Below, piece after piece: positions 8,943 to 18,736 of a stretch of 64,000 bases of DNA; within the stretch, counting starts at the first letter, position 1, and every line of letters starts with the position of its first letter. A program made the translations under genes and the position numbers. Source of the stretch: Algoriphagus boritolerans DSM 17298 = JCM 18970 (GTDB lineage: Bacteria; Bacteroidota; Bacteroidia; Cytophagales; Cyclobacteriaceae); assembly GCF_900108085.1 (NCBI RefSeq), contig NZ_FNVR01000002.1, forward strand, positions 167,297-231,296. The letters run 5' to 3'. Below the pieces are notes generated by a model. It was not told where the DNA came from, ran no database searches, and saw nothing but the letters and a program-made list of their open reading frames with translations.

Positions 8943-10049
8943 ATGGCAAAAAGAGACTATTACGAAGTACTTGGAGTATCCAAATCTGCAAGTGCGGATG
9001 AGATAAAAAAGGCGTATCGCAAATTGGCGATTCAGTACCACCCGGATAAAAACCCGGATAATCCTCAAGCAGAAGAAAAGTTCAAAGAAGCAGCTGAAGC
9101 CTATGAAGTGCTGAGCAATGCCGAAAAAAAGGCTCGCTACGACCAATTTGGCCACCAAGGTTTAGGTGGAAATGGTGGATATAGCGGAGCAGGGATGAAT
9201 ATGGAAGATATTTTCTCCCAATTCGGTGATATTTTTGGCGGCGGCGGAGGATTCGGTTCCTTTTTCGGTGGCGGCGGAGGTAGACGAACCAAAAAAGGGA
9301 CTAACCTCAGAGTGAAATTAAAACTCAATTTGCAGGAGATCGCAAATGGAGTTGAGAAAAAAATAAAAGTCAAAAGACACGTCGTAGCTGCCGGAGTCTC
9401 ATTTAAGTCCTGCGGCACCTGCCAAGGAACCGGTCAGGTAAAGAAAGTAGTGAATACGATGCTTGGTCAGATGGTATCCGCAAGCACTTGTGCGGTATGC
9501 GGAGGAAGTGGTCAAATTGTCGATAAAAAACCCCCCGAAGCAGATTCTCGTGGATTGATTGTCAAAGAGGAAATAATCTCCATCAATATTCCAGGTGGTG
9601 TAGGGGAAGGCATGCAACTCAGTATGTCGGGAAAAGGAAATGAAATTCCCGGCGGTATTCCCGGTGACCTGTTGATTGTAATTGAAGAATCTGAGGAAAA
9701 TGTCCTCCAGCGTGAAGGGAATAATGTAATCTATGATCTGCATGTTTCCTTTATAGACGCGGCTCTTGGTGCATTCTTGGAGGTGCCTACTATAGACGGT
9801 AAAGTAAAAATTAAAATAGAACCGGGAACTCAAAGCGGAAAAATGCTTCGCTTAAAAGGGAAAGGCATCAAAGATATCAACGGATACCATCGAGGTGACC
9901 AACTGATCATGGTCAATGTCTGGACACCTACAGAGCTCTCCAAGGAAGAACGCCAAACTCTAGAATCCCTCAGGGGTTCTGAAAATTTCAAGCCTAATCC
10001 AGGAAAGCAAGACAAATCTTTCTTTGATAAAATGAAGGAATTTTTCTAG
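8943..10049 (+). CDS. dnaJ: Co-chaperone DnaJ with only two CxxCxGxG motifs
   Basis: 368 residues. J domain (1-70) with HPDK, a Gly/Phe-rich region (about 75-118), a zinc-binding region, substrate-binding domains, and a short C-terminal tail. Canonical DnaJ has four CxxCxGxG repeats; here only two are present (CGTCQGTG and CAVCGGSG). By spacing they correspond to repeats II and III, leaving one complete zinc site. I recall similar reduced zinc regions in other Cytophagales, so this is probably lineage-typical rather than damage. It stimulates DnaK ATPase and binds unfolded clients. A terminator follows. Confidence 0.95.
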   Translation: MAKRDYYEVLGVSKSASADEIKKAYRKLAIQYHPDKNPDNPQAEEKFKEAAEAYEVLSNAEKKARYDQFGHQGLGGNGGYSGAGMNMEDIFSQFGDIFGGGGGFGSFFGGGGGRRTKKGTNLRVKLKLNLQEIANGVEKKIKVKRHVVAAGVSFKSCGTCQGTGQVKKVVNTMLGQMVSASTCAVCGGSGQIVDKKPPEADSRGLIVKEEIISINIPGGVGEGMQLSMSGKGNEIPGGIPGDLLIVIEESEENVLQREGNNVIYDLHVSFIDAALGAFLEVPTIDGKVKIKIEPGTQSGKMLRLKGKGIKDINGYHRGDQLIMVNVWTPTELSKEERQTLESLRGSENFKPNPGKQDKSFFDKMKEFF

Positions 10050-10056
10050 AAAATGG

Positions 10057-10085
10057 AAAGCCGGGAGTGATTCCGGCTTTTTTTA
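10057..10085 (+). terminator. Terminator of grpE-dnaJ
   Basis: Perfect 8-bp stem aaagccgg/ccggcttt (10057-10080) with an 8-nt loop, continuing into a T run. Confidence 0.85.
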
Positions 10086-10128
10086 TATTTTTAAAAACCT
10101 TTTCAACCGACCGGCGTAACCTATCCGT

Positions 10129-11013
10129 ATGCTTAAAAAACTGTGTCTGCTTTTATTTTGGATTATGGTGGAGGCCATTCCCGGTCAAGCACAATTTGTA
10201 AGAGAATACAAGGTCACCGAACGAAAAGGATTCGAGCTCGTCTATCTGAATTTTTCCTCTTACAAAAGCTTGACCCAACTCAAGCGGATGATTACCTCGG
10301 ATCCGATTTATATTCATGGGCATTTATTGAAGTCAAATATCCTTCCGGATTTTAACTATTCCATCCATAATAATTTTTTGGATGTCAGCCTTGTGCATAA
10401 AAATGTGGAGTCTGACAACCTTGGAAAAAGCATCACTTCCAAGCTTTTTTCTGATAATTCAAATTTTGACCATACGTGGGATTTGGGTCTTGGCTCCAAT
10501 TTTTTATATGATCTCGACTTCAACCTGGGCGTGGGGAAAGCTGAATTTGACCTTTCGCAGATTCCTGTTTCACAGCTCAAAATCAAAAGCGCCAGCTCGG
10601 ATGTCAAAGTGTACTATGGTGCCAATATCCCCAATCAGGTGGAAATGGACACGCTCCTGGTCACACTTAATATGGGAACTGTAGAGGTCCAAAAAGCGAA
10701 TTTTGCCAATGCAAAAATTGTAATTATCGAAGTGAGCTATGGTAAAATTGACCTGAATTACAGTGATGGGCTAGCCAGTTCCTGTCAGGTAATTGCAGCT
10801 GTGAGTGGAGGAAGCATACACCTCAAACTACCACCTGAATCCAATCCTGTGAAAATCAGAATGGTAAAAAACCCCCTGTGCCGAACAGTATTCCCAAAGT
10901 ATCTTAGATCAATTGACAAAGAAACTTACGTGACCAAAGGATACAAACCTTCGGATCCAAAGCTTTTAGAGTTGATTTTGGATGTGGGCGTTGGCTCGGT
11001 TACAGTCGAATAG
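10129..11013 (+). CDS. Secreted protein of unknown function, toast-rack-like
   Basis: 294 residues with a signal peptide (about 1-21, ending GQA). The mature protein is rich in short repeating beta-strand segments (LKIKSASSDVKVYYG, LNMGTVEVQKANFANAKI, VIAAVSGGSIHLKL). These resemble the right-handed beta-helical toast-rack domains found in DUF4097/LiaF-type proteins, though I cannot confirm this. It sits 8 nt before the ABC transporter ATPase gene, so it may be a periplasmic or surface partner of that exporter. Confidence 0.6.
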   Translation: MLKKLCLLLFWIMVEAIPGQAQFVREYKVTERKGFELVYLNFSSYKSLTQLKRMITSDPIYIHGHLLKSNILPDFNYSIHNNFLDVSLVHKNVESDNLGKSITSKLFSDNSNFDHTWDLGLGSNFLYDLDFNLGVGKAEFDLSQIPVSQLKIKSASSDVKVYYGANIPNQVEMDTLLVTLNMGTVEVQKANFANAKIVIIEVSYGKIDLNYSDGLASSCQVIAAVSGGSIHLKLPPESNPVKIRMVKNPLCRTVFPKYLRSIDKETYVTKGYKPSDPKLLELILDVGVGSVTVE

Positions 11014-11021
11014 AATCGAAA

Positions 11022-11915
11022 ATGCTTCAAATCTCCGGTTTAAATAAGTCATACGAAAATCACCGTGCCCTCACAGATGTGGATCTTTTGGTGCCAAAAG
11101 GGGTGGTCTTTGGCCTTTTGGGCCCCAATGGTGCTGGTAAAACAACACTACTACGAATCGTCAATCAAATAATTGAGCAGGATAGCGGTACGGTAGAGTT
11201 GGATGGGAATAAGCTTTCACCTGAGGATATCAGAAAAATCGGGTATTTACCTGAGGAAAGAGGCCTGTATAAAAAAATGAAAGTATGGGATCAGCTGATC
11301 TATTTTTCAAGATTGAAAGGCTTGAGCGAGAGCGAAGCAAAGATTCAAATCAAAAGCTGGCTTGACAAGCTGGAGATCGACAGCTGGAGAGACAAGAAAA
11401 TCGAAGACCTTTCCAAAGGTATGGCTCAGAAAGTTCAGTTTATCGCAACAGTGGTTCATCGCCCATCGCTTTTGATTCTAGATGAACCTTTTTCCGGCTT
11501 TGATCCGGTGAATGCTGAGATCATCAAAAATGAAATTTTAGAGTTAAAACATAAAGGGACTACCGTCATCCTCAGCACCCATCGAATGGAGTCTGTGGAA
11601 TTGCTCTGTGACCATTTGGCCATGATCAATAAGTCCAGAAAAATCCTGGATGGGACTGTAAAGGAGATAAAGCGCAGCTTTCGCCCTGAGGTTTTTCAAA
11701 TCGTCCTAAGTCAGCTTAAAAAAGCCTTGCCTGTGGAGTGGACACCCAAGCGATCAGATGATACTTGGGAATTTACGTTGCCCTTGGCGGGAAAATCCCC
11801 CAATGAGTTATTATCCGAAATGATGGATTTTGGAGAGGTTATGACTTTTCGAGAGCAAACCCCGAGTATTGAGGAAATTTTTATTCACCAAGTTCAATCT
11901 GCAGCAGATGAATAA
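11022..11915 (+). CDS. ABC transporter ATP-binding protein (NatA-like)
   Basis: 297 residues. Walker A GPNGAGKT (34-41), signature LSKGMAQKVQF (about 130-140), Walker B LLILDEPF with the D-loop SGFDP, and the switch His in LSTHR. A C-terminal extension of about 80 residues resembles the DUF4162 domain of ABC-2 exporters. It overlaps the permease gene by 8 bp. It energises the adjacent ABC-2 permease; the substrate is unknown, with Na+ or drug export known for NatAB relatives. Confidence 0.92.
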   Translation: MLQISGLNKSYENHRALTDVDLLVPKGVVFGLLGPNGAGKTTLLRIVNQIIEQDSGTVELDGNKLSPEDIRKIGYLPEERGLYKKMKVWDQLIYFSRLKGLSESEAKIQIKSWLDKLEIDSWRDKKIEDLSKGMAQKVQFIATVVHRPSLLILDEPFSGFDPVNAEIIKNEILELKHKGTTVILSTHRMESVELLCDHLAMINKSRKILDGTVKEIKRSFRPEVFQIVLSQLKKALPVEWTPKRSDDTWEFTLPLAGKSPNELLSEMMDFGEVMTFREQTPSIEEIFIHQVQSAADE

Positions 11916-13218
11916 AATACTATTGGTCATTCAGCGGGAATATTTGGCCCGTGTCAAAAAGAAATCGTTCCTGATTGCTACCCTTTTGACTCCACTTATT
12001 TTTCCCGCAATTATGGGAGTTTTTGTATGGATTGCCATGGAAGAAAAGGGGAATCAGTCCCTGCGGATCATCGAAGTGATCGATGAGACAGATCTTTTCT
12101 TCATAGAAAGCTCAGAACAATATGCATTTACATCCTCTGGGGTAGATTTGGATGCTGCCAAGAAAATGGTCCAGGATGGTAATCGATATGGGTTTTTGCA
12201 CATCCCCAAAATTGATCTTAAGAACCCCGCAGGTATCCAATATTATGGACTTGAAAATCCAAGTATGAGCTTGATGGGGTACCTGGAAGGATCCCTAAAG
12301 CGCAAAATTGAAGATCAAAAGCTATACGATCAGGGAATAGACCCCAAAGTACTTCGTGAGATTCGCAGCGACGTCTCAATCCAGTCAATTACCTTGGGTG
12401 AGCAAGGAGAAGAAAAAATCAATAATGCGACTGTAAATTACGCCTTGGGATTTTTGTCAGGAATTCTGATCTACATTTTCATTTTTGTGTACGGCAATCA
12501 GATCATGCAGGGTGTGATCGAAGAGAAATCCACACGTATTGTAGAAATTCTGGTTTCCTCGCTGAAACCCTTCCAGCTCATGCTGGGGAAAATAGTCGGA
12601 ATTGGAGCCGTGGGGCTTACTCAGTTTTTGATATGGGTGGTGCTTATTGGTACCCTTTCTTCGGTAGTAATGGGTGTTCTCGGTATGCCAATGCCTCAGC
12701 AGCAGGCCATGGAGATGGCAAATCCTGAATTAGCACAAGCAAGTCCGGATTCAAGTGAATTGGCAGATATGCTTTTGGTAATCGGTGGGATAGATTTCGC
12801 CGCACTAGTCGGTAGTTTTATCATCTATTTCTTAGGAGGGTATTTACTCTATGGAGCGTTGTTTGCAGCGATCGGTTCAGCGGTGGATTCCCCATCAGAT
12901 GCTCAGCAATTCATGCTTCCTGTGACGATTCCTTTGATCGTGGCTTATATGGGACTTTTTGTTTTTGTGCTTCAGGACCCTACCAGCACAGTTTCATTTT
13001 GGCTTTCGATTATTCCATTGACCTCGCCCATTGCGATGATGGGGCGAATCAGTTATGGCGTGCCATTTTGGGAATTGGCCCTATCGATGGGATTATTGAT
13101 TGGAGGATTTTTGTTTACCACTTGGCTTGCAGGTAAAATTTACCGAATCGGAATATTAATGCACGGAACCAAGCCATCCTACAAAATGATGTGGAAGTGG
13201 CTTAAAAGCAGCCAATAA
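11908..13218 (+). CDS. ABC-2 type permease (NatB-like)
   Basis: 436 residues when started at the ATG at 11908 (MNKILLVIQREY...), which overlaps the ATPase stop by 8 bp; the longer frame from 11869 only reads through the ATPase gene. One N-terminal membrane segment (about 22-42), a periplasmic domain (about 45-180), then five or six membrane segments, including one before GNQIMQGVIEEKSTRIVEILVSS, a hallmark of ABC2_membrane_3/NatB proteins. It pairs with the upstream ATPase. Confidence 0.9.
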   Translation: MNKILLVIQREYLARVKKKSFLIATLLTPLIFPAIMGVFVWIAMEEKGNQSLRIIEVIDETDLFFIESSEQYAFTSSGVDLDAAKKMVQDGNRYGFLHIPKIDLKNPAGIQYYGLENPSMSLMGYLEGSLKRKIEDQKLYDQGIDPKVLREIRSDVSIQSITLGEQGEEKINNATVNYALGFLSGILIYIFIFVYGNQIMQGVIEEKSTRIVEILVSSLKPFQLMLGKIVGIGAVGLTQFLIWVVLIGTLSSVVMGVLGMPMPQQQAMEMANPELAQASPDSSELADMLLVIGGIDFAALVGSFIIYFLGGYLLYGALFAAIGSAVDSPSDAQQFMLPVTIPLIVAYMGLFVFVLQDPTSTVSFWLSIIPLTSPIAMMGRISYGVPFWELALSMGLLIGGFLFTTWLAGKIYRIGILMHGTKPSYKMMWKWLKSSQ

Positions 13219-13219
13219 A

Positions 13220-13254
13220 AAAATCCCGGACAGTTATAACACTTCCGGGATTTT
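13220..13254. terminator. Bidirectional terminator between the ABC permease and dps
   Basis: 11-bp stem aaaatcccgga/tccgggatttt with a 13-nt loop. A/T runs on both sides let it serve the two convergent genes. Confidence 0.85.
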
Positions 13255-13262
13255 AAGTTTTT

Positions 13263-13733
13263 TTATTTCAGATAGGCAGATAGCATCCACACTACTTTTT
13301 CTTTCTCGGTAATGTAATCACTCAGGAGCGATACTGTGCCTTCATCGCCGTGTTCATTTGCAGCTTCCAGGGATTTCCGCTCCAAGGTTAACAATTCGTT
13401 GAGATTTTCACGGATGATTTCTACCATTTTTTTAGCCTCATGCACATTTTTAGCTTCTTTGATTCCGGAGTTTTCGATGTACTCTTCATAGGAAGAAAAT
13501 GGTCTGGCGCCCAAAGTCAGGATTCGTTCCGCCACACTGTCCACGTTGACGTTGGCTACTGTGTAAAGCTCCTCGAATTTTGCATGAAGCTCGAAGAAAT
13601 TAGGACCTGACACATTCCAGTGGAAGTTTCTAAGGTTTTGGTAGTAAATCTGATAATTGGCAAGGAGCTCATTGAGCATCTTTACAAGAGTTTTGGATTC
13701 TTTGATTTCTAATCCGATGTCATTTGTTTTCAT
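13263..13733 (-). CDS. dps: Dps-family DNA-binding ferritin-like protein
   Basis: 156 residues. The NFHWNVSGPNFFELHAKFEELY segment (about 36-57) and the following VNVDSVAERILTLGARP carry the inter-subunit ferroxidase His, Asp and Glu residues of Dps. It forms dodecamers that store iron, consume H2O2 and can coat DNA. It stands alone, divergent from the histidine kinase gene, with 233 bp between them in which I see no clear promoter box. Confidence 0.92.
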   Translation of the reverse strand: MKTNDIGLEIKESKTLVKMLNELLANYQIYYQNLRNFHWNVSGPNFFELHAKFEELYTVANVNVDSVAERILTLGARPFSSYEEYIENSGIKEAKNVHEAKKMVEIIRENLNELLTLERKSLEAANEHGDEGTVSLLSDYITEKEKVVWMLSAYLK

Positions 13734-13966
13734 ATGTTTATAATTTGATTTTTAAAGGTTAAATAGAATGTCACATGATTTGAAATAATACTAAGGATTG
13801 TACCTTGATATCATGCTAGATTTCACAATAATCACTAATTTTTCAATGTTGATTCCACTATGTAAACGCTAAAATGGCCGAAAAAGGTCACTGATAAAAT
13901 CTATTGCCCACTTATACTTTCAATGACGCTCGGGAGTTTATATTCTTGACACTGCTTAAATCCTGA

Positions 13967-15202
13967 ATGAAAAACACATTCCAAGACCTTACGTCCATCG
14001 ACTTTTACAAAAATAAAAAGCAAGTCAAGTGGCTGGTTTTTTTTGTATCTGTTTTGATTGGCTCAGGTTCCATTTGGTATACCAATTTGCTTGTAGATGA
14101 ATTGAGAGCGCGCGAAAATCGTCAGATTCAGCTTCTTTCCTCAGCATTGGAATATGCAGCCACCACTTCGGAAAATCTCACCTTTATCAACCAGGAAATC
14201 ATTCAGCAGAATTACTCCATTCCGATCATCATGGTCGATTCTCAAGGTGATCCGATCGAATTTCGCAACATCAAATTTAAAAAAAATGCCGACGGTCAGG
14301 ATTCGATCAGAATACTGGAACGCGAGCTTCTGGAAATGCAGCAGGTATATGAGCCAATTTATTTGCAAGAGGCAGATATCCGGGTTTTTTACAGAAATTC
14401 GGAGCTTCTGACTAGTCTTAAATATTATCCTTATGTCCAGTTGGCGGTCATTTTTGTCTTTGGGATTCTTGCTTTTGCACTTTTCAACCAAAGTAAAATC
14501 TCCGAGCAAAATCGGGTTTGGGCGGGTTTGACAAAAGAGACTGCCCATCAGCTAGGGACTCCTATCGCTTCCCTGATGGCCTGGATCGATTATCTTCGTA
14601 ATTCTCCTGTCTGGGAGGAAAATAAGGAAATCATTCAGGAAATGGACAAAGATGTGGTCAAACTGCGAATGGTAACCGAGCGATTCAGCAGTATCGGAAG
14701 CAAACCGGTAATCCAAGCTGAGAATCTCTATGAAGTCATCGAAGAGACGATCAATTACCTTCGGCCCCGAATTTCCACCAAAGTCGATATGCAGATCCAT
14801 TCCGATACCAAGGATCTGGATGCGATGATGAACAAGCCGCTATTTGAGTGGGTGATCGAAAACATCTGCAAAAATGCGGTGGATGCGATGAAAGGTAAAG
14901 GCTCGCTGACCATAGATATATTGCAGGACAGCGATAAATACGTCATCATTGATATCTCTGATACGGGAAAGGGGATTGAAAGGAAAAACTTCAATAAAGT
15001 TTTCAATCCCGGGTTTTCCACCCGGCAGCGGGGTTGGGGTTTGGGTCTAACTTTGGCAAAGCGAATTGTAGAGGGGTACCATGGAGGAAGGATTTTTGTC
15101 AAAAATTCTGAAATCGGAAAGGGGACGACCTTTCGAATTATGCTTTTGGGCAATCTGGAAGACGCTTCTCAGTTTATTACAGAAGGGATTTTGGAGTATT
15201 GA
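13967..15202 (+). CDS. Orphan sensor histidine kinase
   Basis: 411 residues. Two membrane segments (about 21-41 and 155-173) flank a periplasmic sensor of about 110 residues. The H box LTKETAHQLGTPIASL places the phospho-acceptor at His194. N box ENICKNAVDAM, G1 DTGKGI, F box FNKVFNPGFST and G2 GWGLGLTLAKRI are all present. No response regulator lies next to it, so its partner is elsewhere. The sensed signal is unknown. Confidence 0.92.
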   Translation: MKNTFQDLTSIDFYKNKKQVKWLVFFVSVLIGSGSIWYTNLLVDELRARENRQIQLLSSALEYAATTSENLTFINQEIIQQNYSIPIIMVDSQGDPIEFRNIKFKKNADGQDSIRILERELLEMQQVYEPIYLQEADIRVFYRNSELLTSLKYYPYVQLAVIFVFGILAFALFNQSKISEQNRVWAGLTKETAHQLGTPIASLMAWIDYLRNSPVWEENKEIIQEMDKDVVKLRMVTERFSSIGSKPVIQAENLYEVIEETINYLRPRISTKVDMQIHSDTKDLDAMMNKPLFEWVIENICKNAVDAMKGKGSLTIDILQDSDKYVIIDISDTGKGIERKNFNKVFNPGFSTRQRGWGLGLTLAKRIVEGYHGGRIFVKNSEIGKGTTFRIMLLGNLEDASQFITEGILEY

Positions 15203-15223
15203 TTTAGATACCAAGGAAGAAAT

Positions 15224-15330
15224 ACGAAATACGGGCTCTGGGTTTTAAATATTCCTAATCGCGTATCATTGGTTTTGATTCGTATTTCGTCAATCGTACT
15301 TCGTAATAAAGAATGCCCTAAAGGCATTTT
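15224..15330 (+). repeat. Inverted repeat and small hairpin between the kinase gene and prfC
   Basis: An exact 10-bp inverted pair, acgaaatacg (15224-15233) and cgtatttcgt (15281-15290), spans 67 bp. A short hairpin aatgcc/ggcatt (15312-15328) followed by three T may act as a weak terminator of the kinase gene. Confidence 0.45.
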
Positions 15331-15334
15331 TAAT

Positions 15335-15342
15335 TACCTTTG
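15335..15342 (+). promoter_or_regulatory. -7 promoter box of prfC
   Basis: TACCTTTG followed by cacc is a strong fit to the Bacteroidetes TAnnTTTG element, ending 20 nt before the prfC start codon. The -33 region has only a weak TG. Confidence 0.6.
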
Positions 15343-15362
15343 CACCCTGAAATTCAATATCC

Positions 15363-16943
15363 ATGACGCTGAAAGAAGAGATCCAGAAGAGACGAACCTT
15401 TGCCATTATTGCCCACCCCGATGCCGGAAAAACCACCCTGACTGAGAAATTACTGCTTTTTGGAGGTGCGATTCAGACTGCCGGAGCGGTCAAATCCAAC
15501 AAAATCGACACTGCGACCAAGTCTGACTGGATGGAAATCGAGAAGCAAAGGGGGATCTCTGTTGCGACTTCGGTCATGGGCTTCGAATACAAAGACATCA
15601 AAATCAACCTACTTGATACGCCGGGTCACCAGGATTTTGCAGAGGATACCTATCGGACTTTGACTGCTGTCGATTCGGTAATCATGGTCATTGACTGTGT
15701 CAAAGGCGTCGAGATCCAGACTGAAAAGCTGATGGAGGTCTGCCGTATGCGCAATACGCCAGTGATCTGCTTTATCAATAAGCTGGACCGTGAAGGTCGG
15801 GATCCCTACGAGCTGCTGGAAGAAGTGGAGCAAAAGCTGAATATCGAGTGTCATCCCCTCTCTTGGCCTATCGGCATGGGCAAAAGCTTCAAAGGAGTAT
15901 ATAATCTTTTTGACCATAACTTGAACCTTTTCACGCCTTCGCAGCGAAAGCTGAGTGATGTCCGTCAGAAATTTGAAGATGTCAATGATCCTGAGTTGGA
16001 GAAATTGATCGGGCCTAACTTCGCCGGCAAACTTCGAGAGGATGTGGAATTGATCGAGGGCGTGTATCCTGAGTTGGACACAGAAGCTTATCTGACTGGT
16101 AAAGTAGCTCCTGTTTTCTTTGGATCTGCGGTGAATAACTTCGGTGTAAATGAAATGCTCGATACGTTTATTAAAATTGCCCCTGCTCCCAAGAGCAGGG
16201 AAACGGATGTGCGTGTAGTGAAGCCCGAAGAACCCAATTTTTCAGGTTTCATCTTCAAGATTCACGCAAACATGGATCCGAATCACCGGAACCGGATTGC
16301 TTTCCTCCGAATCTGCTCGGGTAAATTTGAGCGAAATAAGCCTTATAACCACGTTCGCGGACCTAAGCCGCTTCGGTTTTCTAACGTCACGCAGTTTATG
16401 GCGCAGGACAAGGAAATCATCGATGAGGCATTCCCGGGAGACATCGTCGGACTCTACGATACCGGCAATCTCAAGATCGGGGATACACTTACTGATGGGG
16501 AAAACATGGTGTTCACCGGAATCCCGAGCTTTTCACCGGAGATTTTCCGGGAAGTGGTGAACAAAGACGCCATGAAAACCAAGCAGTTGGAAAAAGGTCT
16601 CAAACAGCTAATGGAAGAAGGGGTGGCGCAGCTTTTTACTTTTGATATCGGTTCGAGAAAAGTGGTAGGTACAGTCGGTCAACTTCAGTTTGAGGTGATT
16701 CAATTTCGACTGAAGAATGAATACAACGCCACGGTGGAGTTTCAGCCAATGAACCTCTACAAGGCCTGCTGGATCAGCAGCAAGGACAAAAAGCAACTGG
16801 ATGAGTTTGTTCGCTCCAAGAACCGTTTCATCGCCCGGGACAAGGACGACAAGCTGGTCTTTATGGCCGAGTCAAAATCCTGGCTGCAAATGGTTCAGGA
16901 AAACTATCCCGATATCGAGTTTCATTTTACTTCGGAGTTTTAA
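15363..16943 (+). CDS. prfC: Peptide chain release factor 3
   Basis: 526 residues. GTPase G1 [15 protein letters not shown], the RF3-specific [12 protein letters not shown] segment, G3 DTPGHQDF and G4 NKLDR are present, followed by the beta-barrel domain II and RF3 C-terminal domains ([16 protein letters not shown]). Full length for the family. It recycles RF1/RF2 from the ribosome after termination. Single gene with its own promoter. Confidence 0.96.
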   Translation: MTLKEEIQKRRTFAIIAHPDAGKTTLTEKLLLFGGAIQTAGAVKSNKIDTATKSDWMEIEKQRGISVATSVMGFEYKDIKINLLDTPGHQDFAEDTYRTLTAVDSVIMVIDCVKGVEIQTEKLMEVCRMRNTPVICFINKLDREGRDPYELLEEVEQKLNIECHPLSWPIGMGKSFKGVYNLFDHNLNLFTPSQRKLSDVRQKFEDVNDPELEKLIGPNFAGKLREDVELIEGVYPELDTEAYLTGKVAPVFFGSAVNNFGVNEMLDTFIKIAPAPKSRETDVRVVKPEEPNFSGFIFKIHANMDPNHRNRIAFLRICSGKFERNKPYNHVRGPKPLRFSNVTQFMAQDKEIIDEAFPGDIVGLYDTGNLKIGDTLTDGENMVFTGIPSFSPEIFREVVNKDAMKTKQLEKGLKQLMEEGVAQLFTFDIGSRKVVGTVGQLQFEVIQFRLKNEYNATVEFQPMNLYKACWISSKDKKQLDEFVRSKNRFIARDKDDKLVFMAESKSWLQMVQENYPDIEFHFTSEF

Positions 16944-17049
16944 GGTTTTTTTGTGCTGTCCTCCTTCTCCTCCGATTGTTATCGGAGCTGGACTTTTTCT
17001 TGCCACAAACCTCTTTCGGAAATGGAGTTTTAACCGAGTACATTGTTAA

Positions 17050-17092
17050 AAACTGGAAAAATCTGGAATCGGATTCCATATTTTTCCAGTTT
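17050..17092. terminator. 43-bp near-perfect palindrome between prfC and a lipoprotein gene
   Basis: Two 21-nt arms (17050-17070 and 17072-17092) around a single central G are complementary except for one position. It lies between two convergent genes. It contains an A5 run in one arm and a T5 run in the other rather than a flanking T tail. Probably a bidirectional terminator or a small palindromic repeat; it could form a cruciform. Confidence 0.6.
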
Positions 17093-17124
17093 CCAATTCT
17101 AGAATATATCCTAGGAACATCTTT

Positions 17125-17535
17125 TCATATTATTTCGACCAAAGCGCTTTCATAATTTAGAATATCGAATTTTTTCATACCACCATCCTTGAATAGTAAA
17201 ATTTGATCTTGAAGTTCCAGAATCCCTTTTTCGATTAAGATCTTGTTTTCATCCAGATAAAGAGGAATGGGTGAGTTTTCAATTAAAGGAATCATCCTCA
17301 GGTTTTTCGAGTTTTTGGCCAGGATTACGATTGCCGCATCGGTATCTGGAGTTAAGGATGCCAAGTCATTATACAAGCTTTCCAAGCAGGTTTTACACCC
17401 TTCGGGATGGATGACCAGGATCCAGTCCTTTGGCTCTTCAATACCCAAAATTTCCGCTATCTCACTTTTGCCCTTCGGCTTACAGGCAATCAGTCCCAGC
17501 AAAATTAAAAAGGATGCAACCAAACTAATCCTCAT
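17125..17535 (-). CDS. Lipoprotein with CxxC motif, possibly thioredoxin-like
   Basis: 136 residues from the ATG at 17533-17535; the longer frame to 17565 lacks a signal peptide at its start. Lipobox LGLIAC puts the lipid-bearing Cys at residue 18. A Cys47-Lys-Thr-Cys50 pair after the strand WILVIHPEG suggests a thioredoxin or redoxin fold, though the domain is short. Its start overlaps the stop of the propeller gene by 11 bp, so the two are translationally coupled. Possibly acts on disulfides of the Cys-bearing peptide encoded upstream; this is inference. Confidence 0.65.
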   Translation of the reverse strand: MRISLVASFLILLGLIACKPKGKSEIAEILGIEEPKDWILVIHPEGCKTCLESLYNDLASLTPDTDAAIVILAKNSKNLRMIPLIENSPIPLYLDENKILIEKGILELQDQILLFKDGGMKKFDILNYESALVEII

Positions 17536-18673
17536 ACTCCAATCCTTCAAAGCGGATAATATCATACCTCAGGTAGTTCTCATCGAAATCGTCCCTGTTG
17601 GGATTGTTGGTGGAGACGTAGAGTCCTTTACGGCCTACAAAGTAATTCCAGGGTTCGATTTGGTGCGTGTCAAAAAGATGGTTTCCTATAATTTTCAGAT
17701 TGGTGTCTAAAACCAATAACCCAATTTTGGGTCGATTTGAATACAATTCCCGATAATGAACTTCAAAGTCGTTGACATCGATACCTACAAAATAAAACCG
17801 GTAAAATACAGCTCGAAATTGATCATAAAGAAGAAGTTCATATCGGTCTGATTCAAGTTCTTCAATGATGCCCTGGTCCCCAGATGGAAGCCCTTTGATT
17901 ATATGAAATTGATTTACCAAAGGCGCTTTCACTTCCAATCGGTTAAGTAGTTCTCCGCTTTTCTTGGAAATCACCCAGATTCGGTGATCGTTGTACGGAG
18001 AAACCAAAATACTGTCTCCTCTATCTGTCCAAGTGAATTTGGACACTTTTTTCCCTTCCTTCCAAGTATCCTCAGGATTGGAGATGGGCAGCCATTCAGC
18101 TTCTGGGTTAACAGATTCCATATCCAGTTGATAGATATGACTGTATTTACCAAGATCCGAAGCAGACATATCAAAGAAATTCCGAAAAAATGGTTGTGCG
18201 CCAAATACTTTTTTTCCATCAAATAAAAAGGGGATTTCGCTGGTCGACGAAATGTAATTCACATCGTTTTGGCTGTCTTTGACTGGGAATTCACTTGTTT
18301 TTAATCCTTCAAAATTGAACAGCATCAGTTTTTGTGGATAGGAGGCAACTAACAACGAATCATTAGAAAATAACCGAAATCCATTTACTTCTCCAGAACG
18401 GTTAGGTCCATCTTTCTGAAGTTTTATTCTTTTGGCATGAATGCCGAATTCAAGATTAAATATTTCAATAGCGTGAACTGCTTTATTTTGAAGGGCTAAA
18501 TACTCACCTGAGTCTGAATTTATGTATTGAAACGTGGTCCCATTTGGGTTAATTGTCGAATCCAATGGAATTTTAATTGAATCAAGGACTGTTAGAGAAA
18601 GTTGAATTTTTTCTTCTTTTGGCGAACAGGAGAAAATTGAAATACAGAAAATAAAGGCCTTTAATGCTTTCAT
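17525..18673 (-). CDS. DUF4221-type beta-propeller lipoprotein
   Basis: 382 residues. Lipoprotein signal with Cys16 (ISIFSC). The body is made of repeated beta-strand blades (VHAIEIFNLE, KLMLFNFEGL, HIYQLDMES, RIWVISKKSGELLNRLEV), consistent with a six-bladed propeller of the DUF4221 family often seen in Cyclobacteriaceae. It contains KDGPNRSGEVNGF where related propellers have the G-x-G-P-x-E motif. It follows the small peptide gene 18737-18931, separated by a 10-bp-stem hairpin, matching the peptide-propeller pairs at 35896-41798. Confidence 0.65.
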   Translation of the reverse strand: MKALKAFIFCISIFSCSPKEEKIQLSLTVLDSIKIPLDSTINPNGTTFQYINSDSGEYLALQNKAVHAIEIFNLEFGIHAKRIKLQKDGPNRSGEVNGFRLFSNDSLLVASYPQKLMLFNFEGLKTSEFPVKDSQNDVNYISSTSEIPFLFDGKKVFGAQPFFRNFFDMSASDLGKYSHIYQLDMESVNPEAEWLPISNPEDTWKEGKKVSKFTWTDRGDSILVSPYNDHRIWVISKKSGELLNRLEVKAPLVNQFHIIKGLPSGDQGIIEELESDRYELLLYDQFRAVFYRFYFVGIDVNDFEVHYRELYSNRPKIGLLVLDTNLKIIGNHLFDTHQIEPWNYFVGRKGLYVSTNNPNRDDFDENYLRYDIIRFEGLEYED

Positions 18674-18701
18674 TCTATTTTATTAATTTAGGAAAAAGAG
18701 A

Positions 18702-18728
18702 AAAGAGTCCACCAAGGATGGACTCTTT
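18702..18728 (-). terminator. Hairpin between peptide gene and propeller gene
   Basis: Perfect 10-bp stem aaagagtcca/tggactcttt with a 7-nt loop. On the minus strand it is followed by a T-rich stretch. It may terminate part of the transcripts, so that the peptide is made in excess over the propeller. Confidence 0.7.
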
Positions 18729-18736
18729 AAGAAATA

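Noticed and set aside
11869..11907. Earlier start of the ABC permease
   Set aside because: It reads the ATPase C-terminus out of frame; the ATG at 11908 gives a normal membrane N-terminus and an 8-bp overlap.
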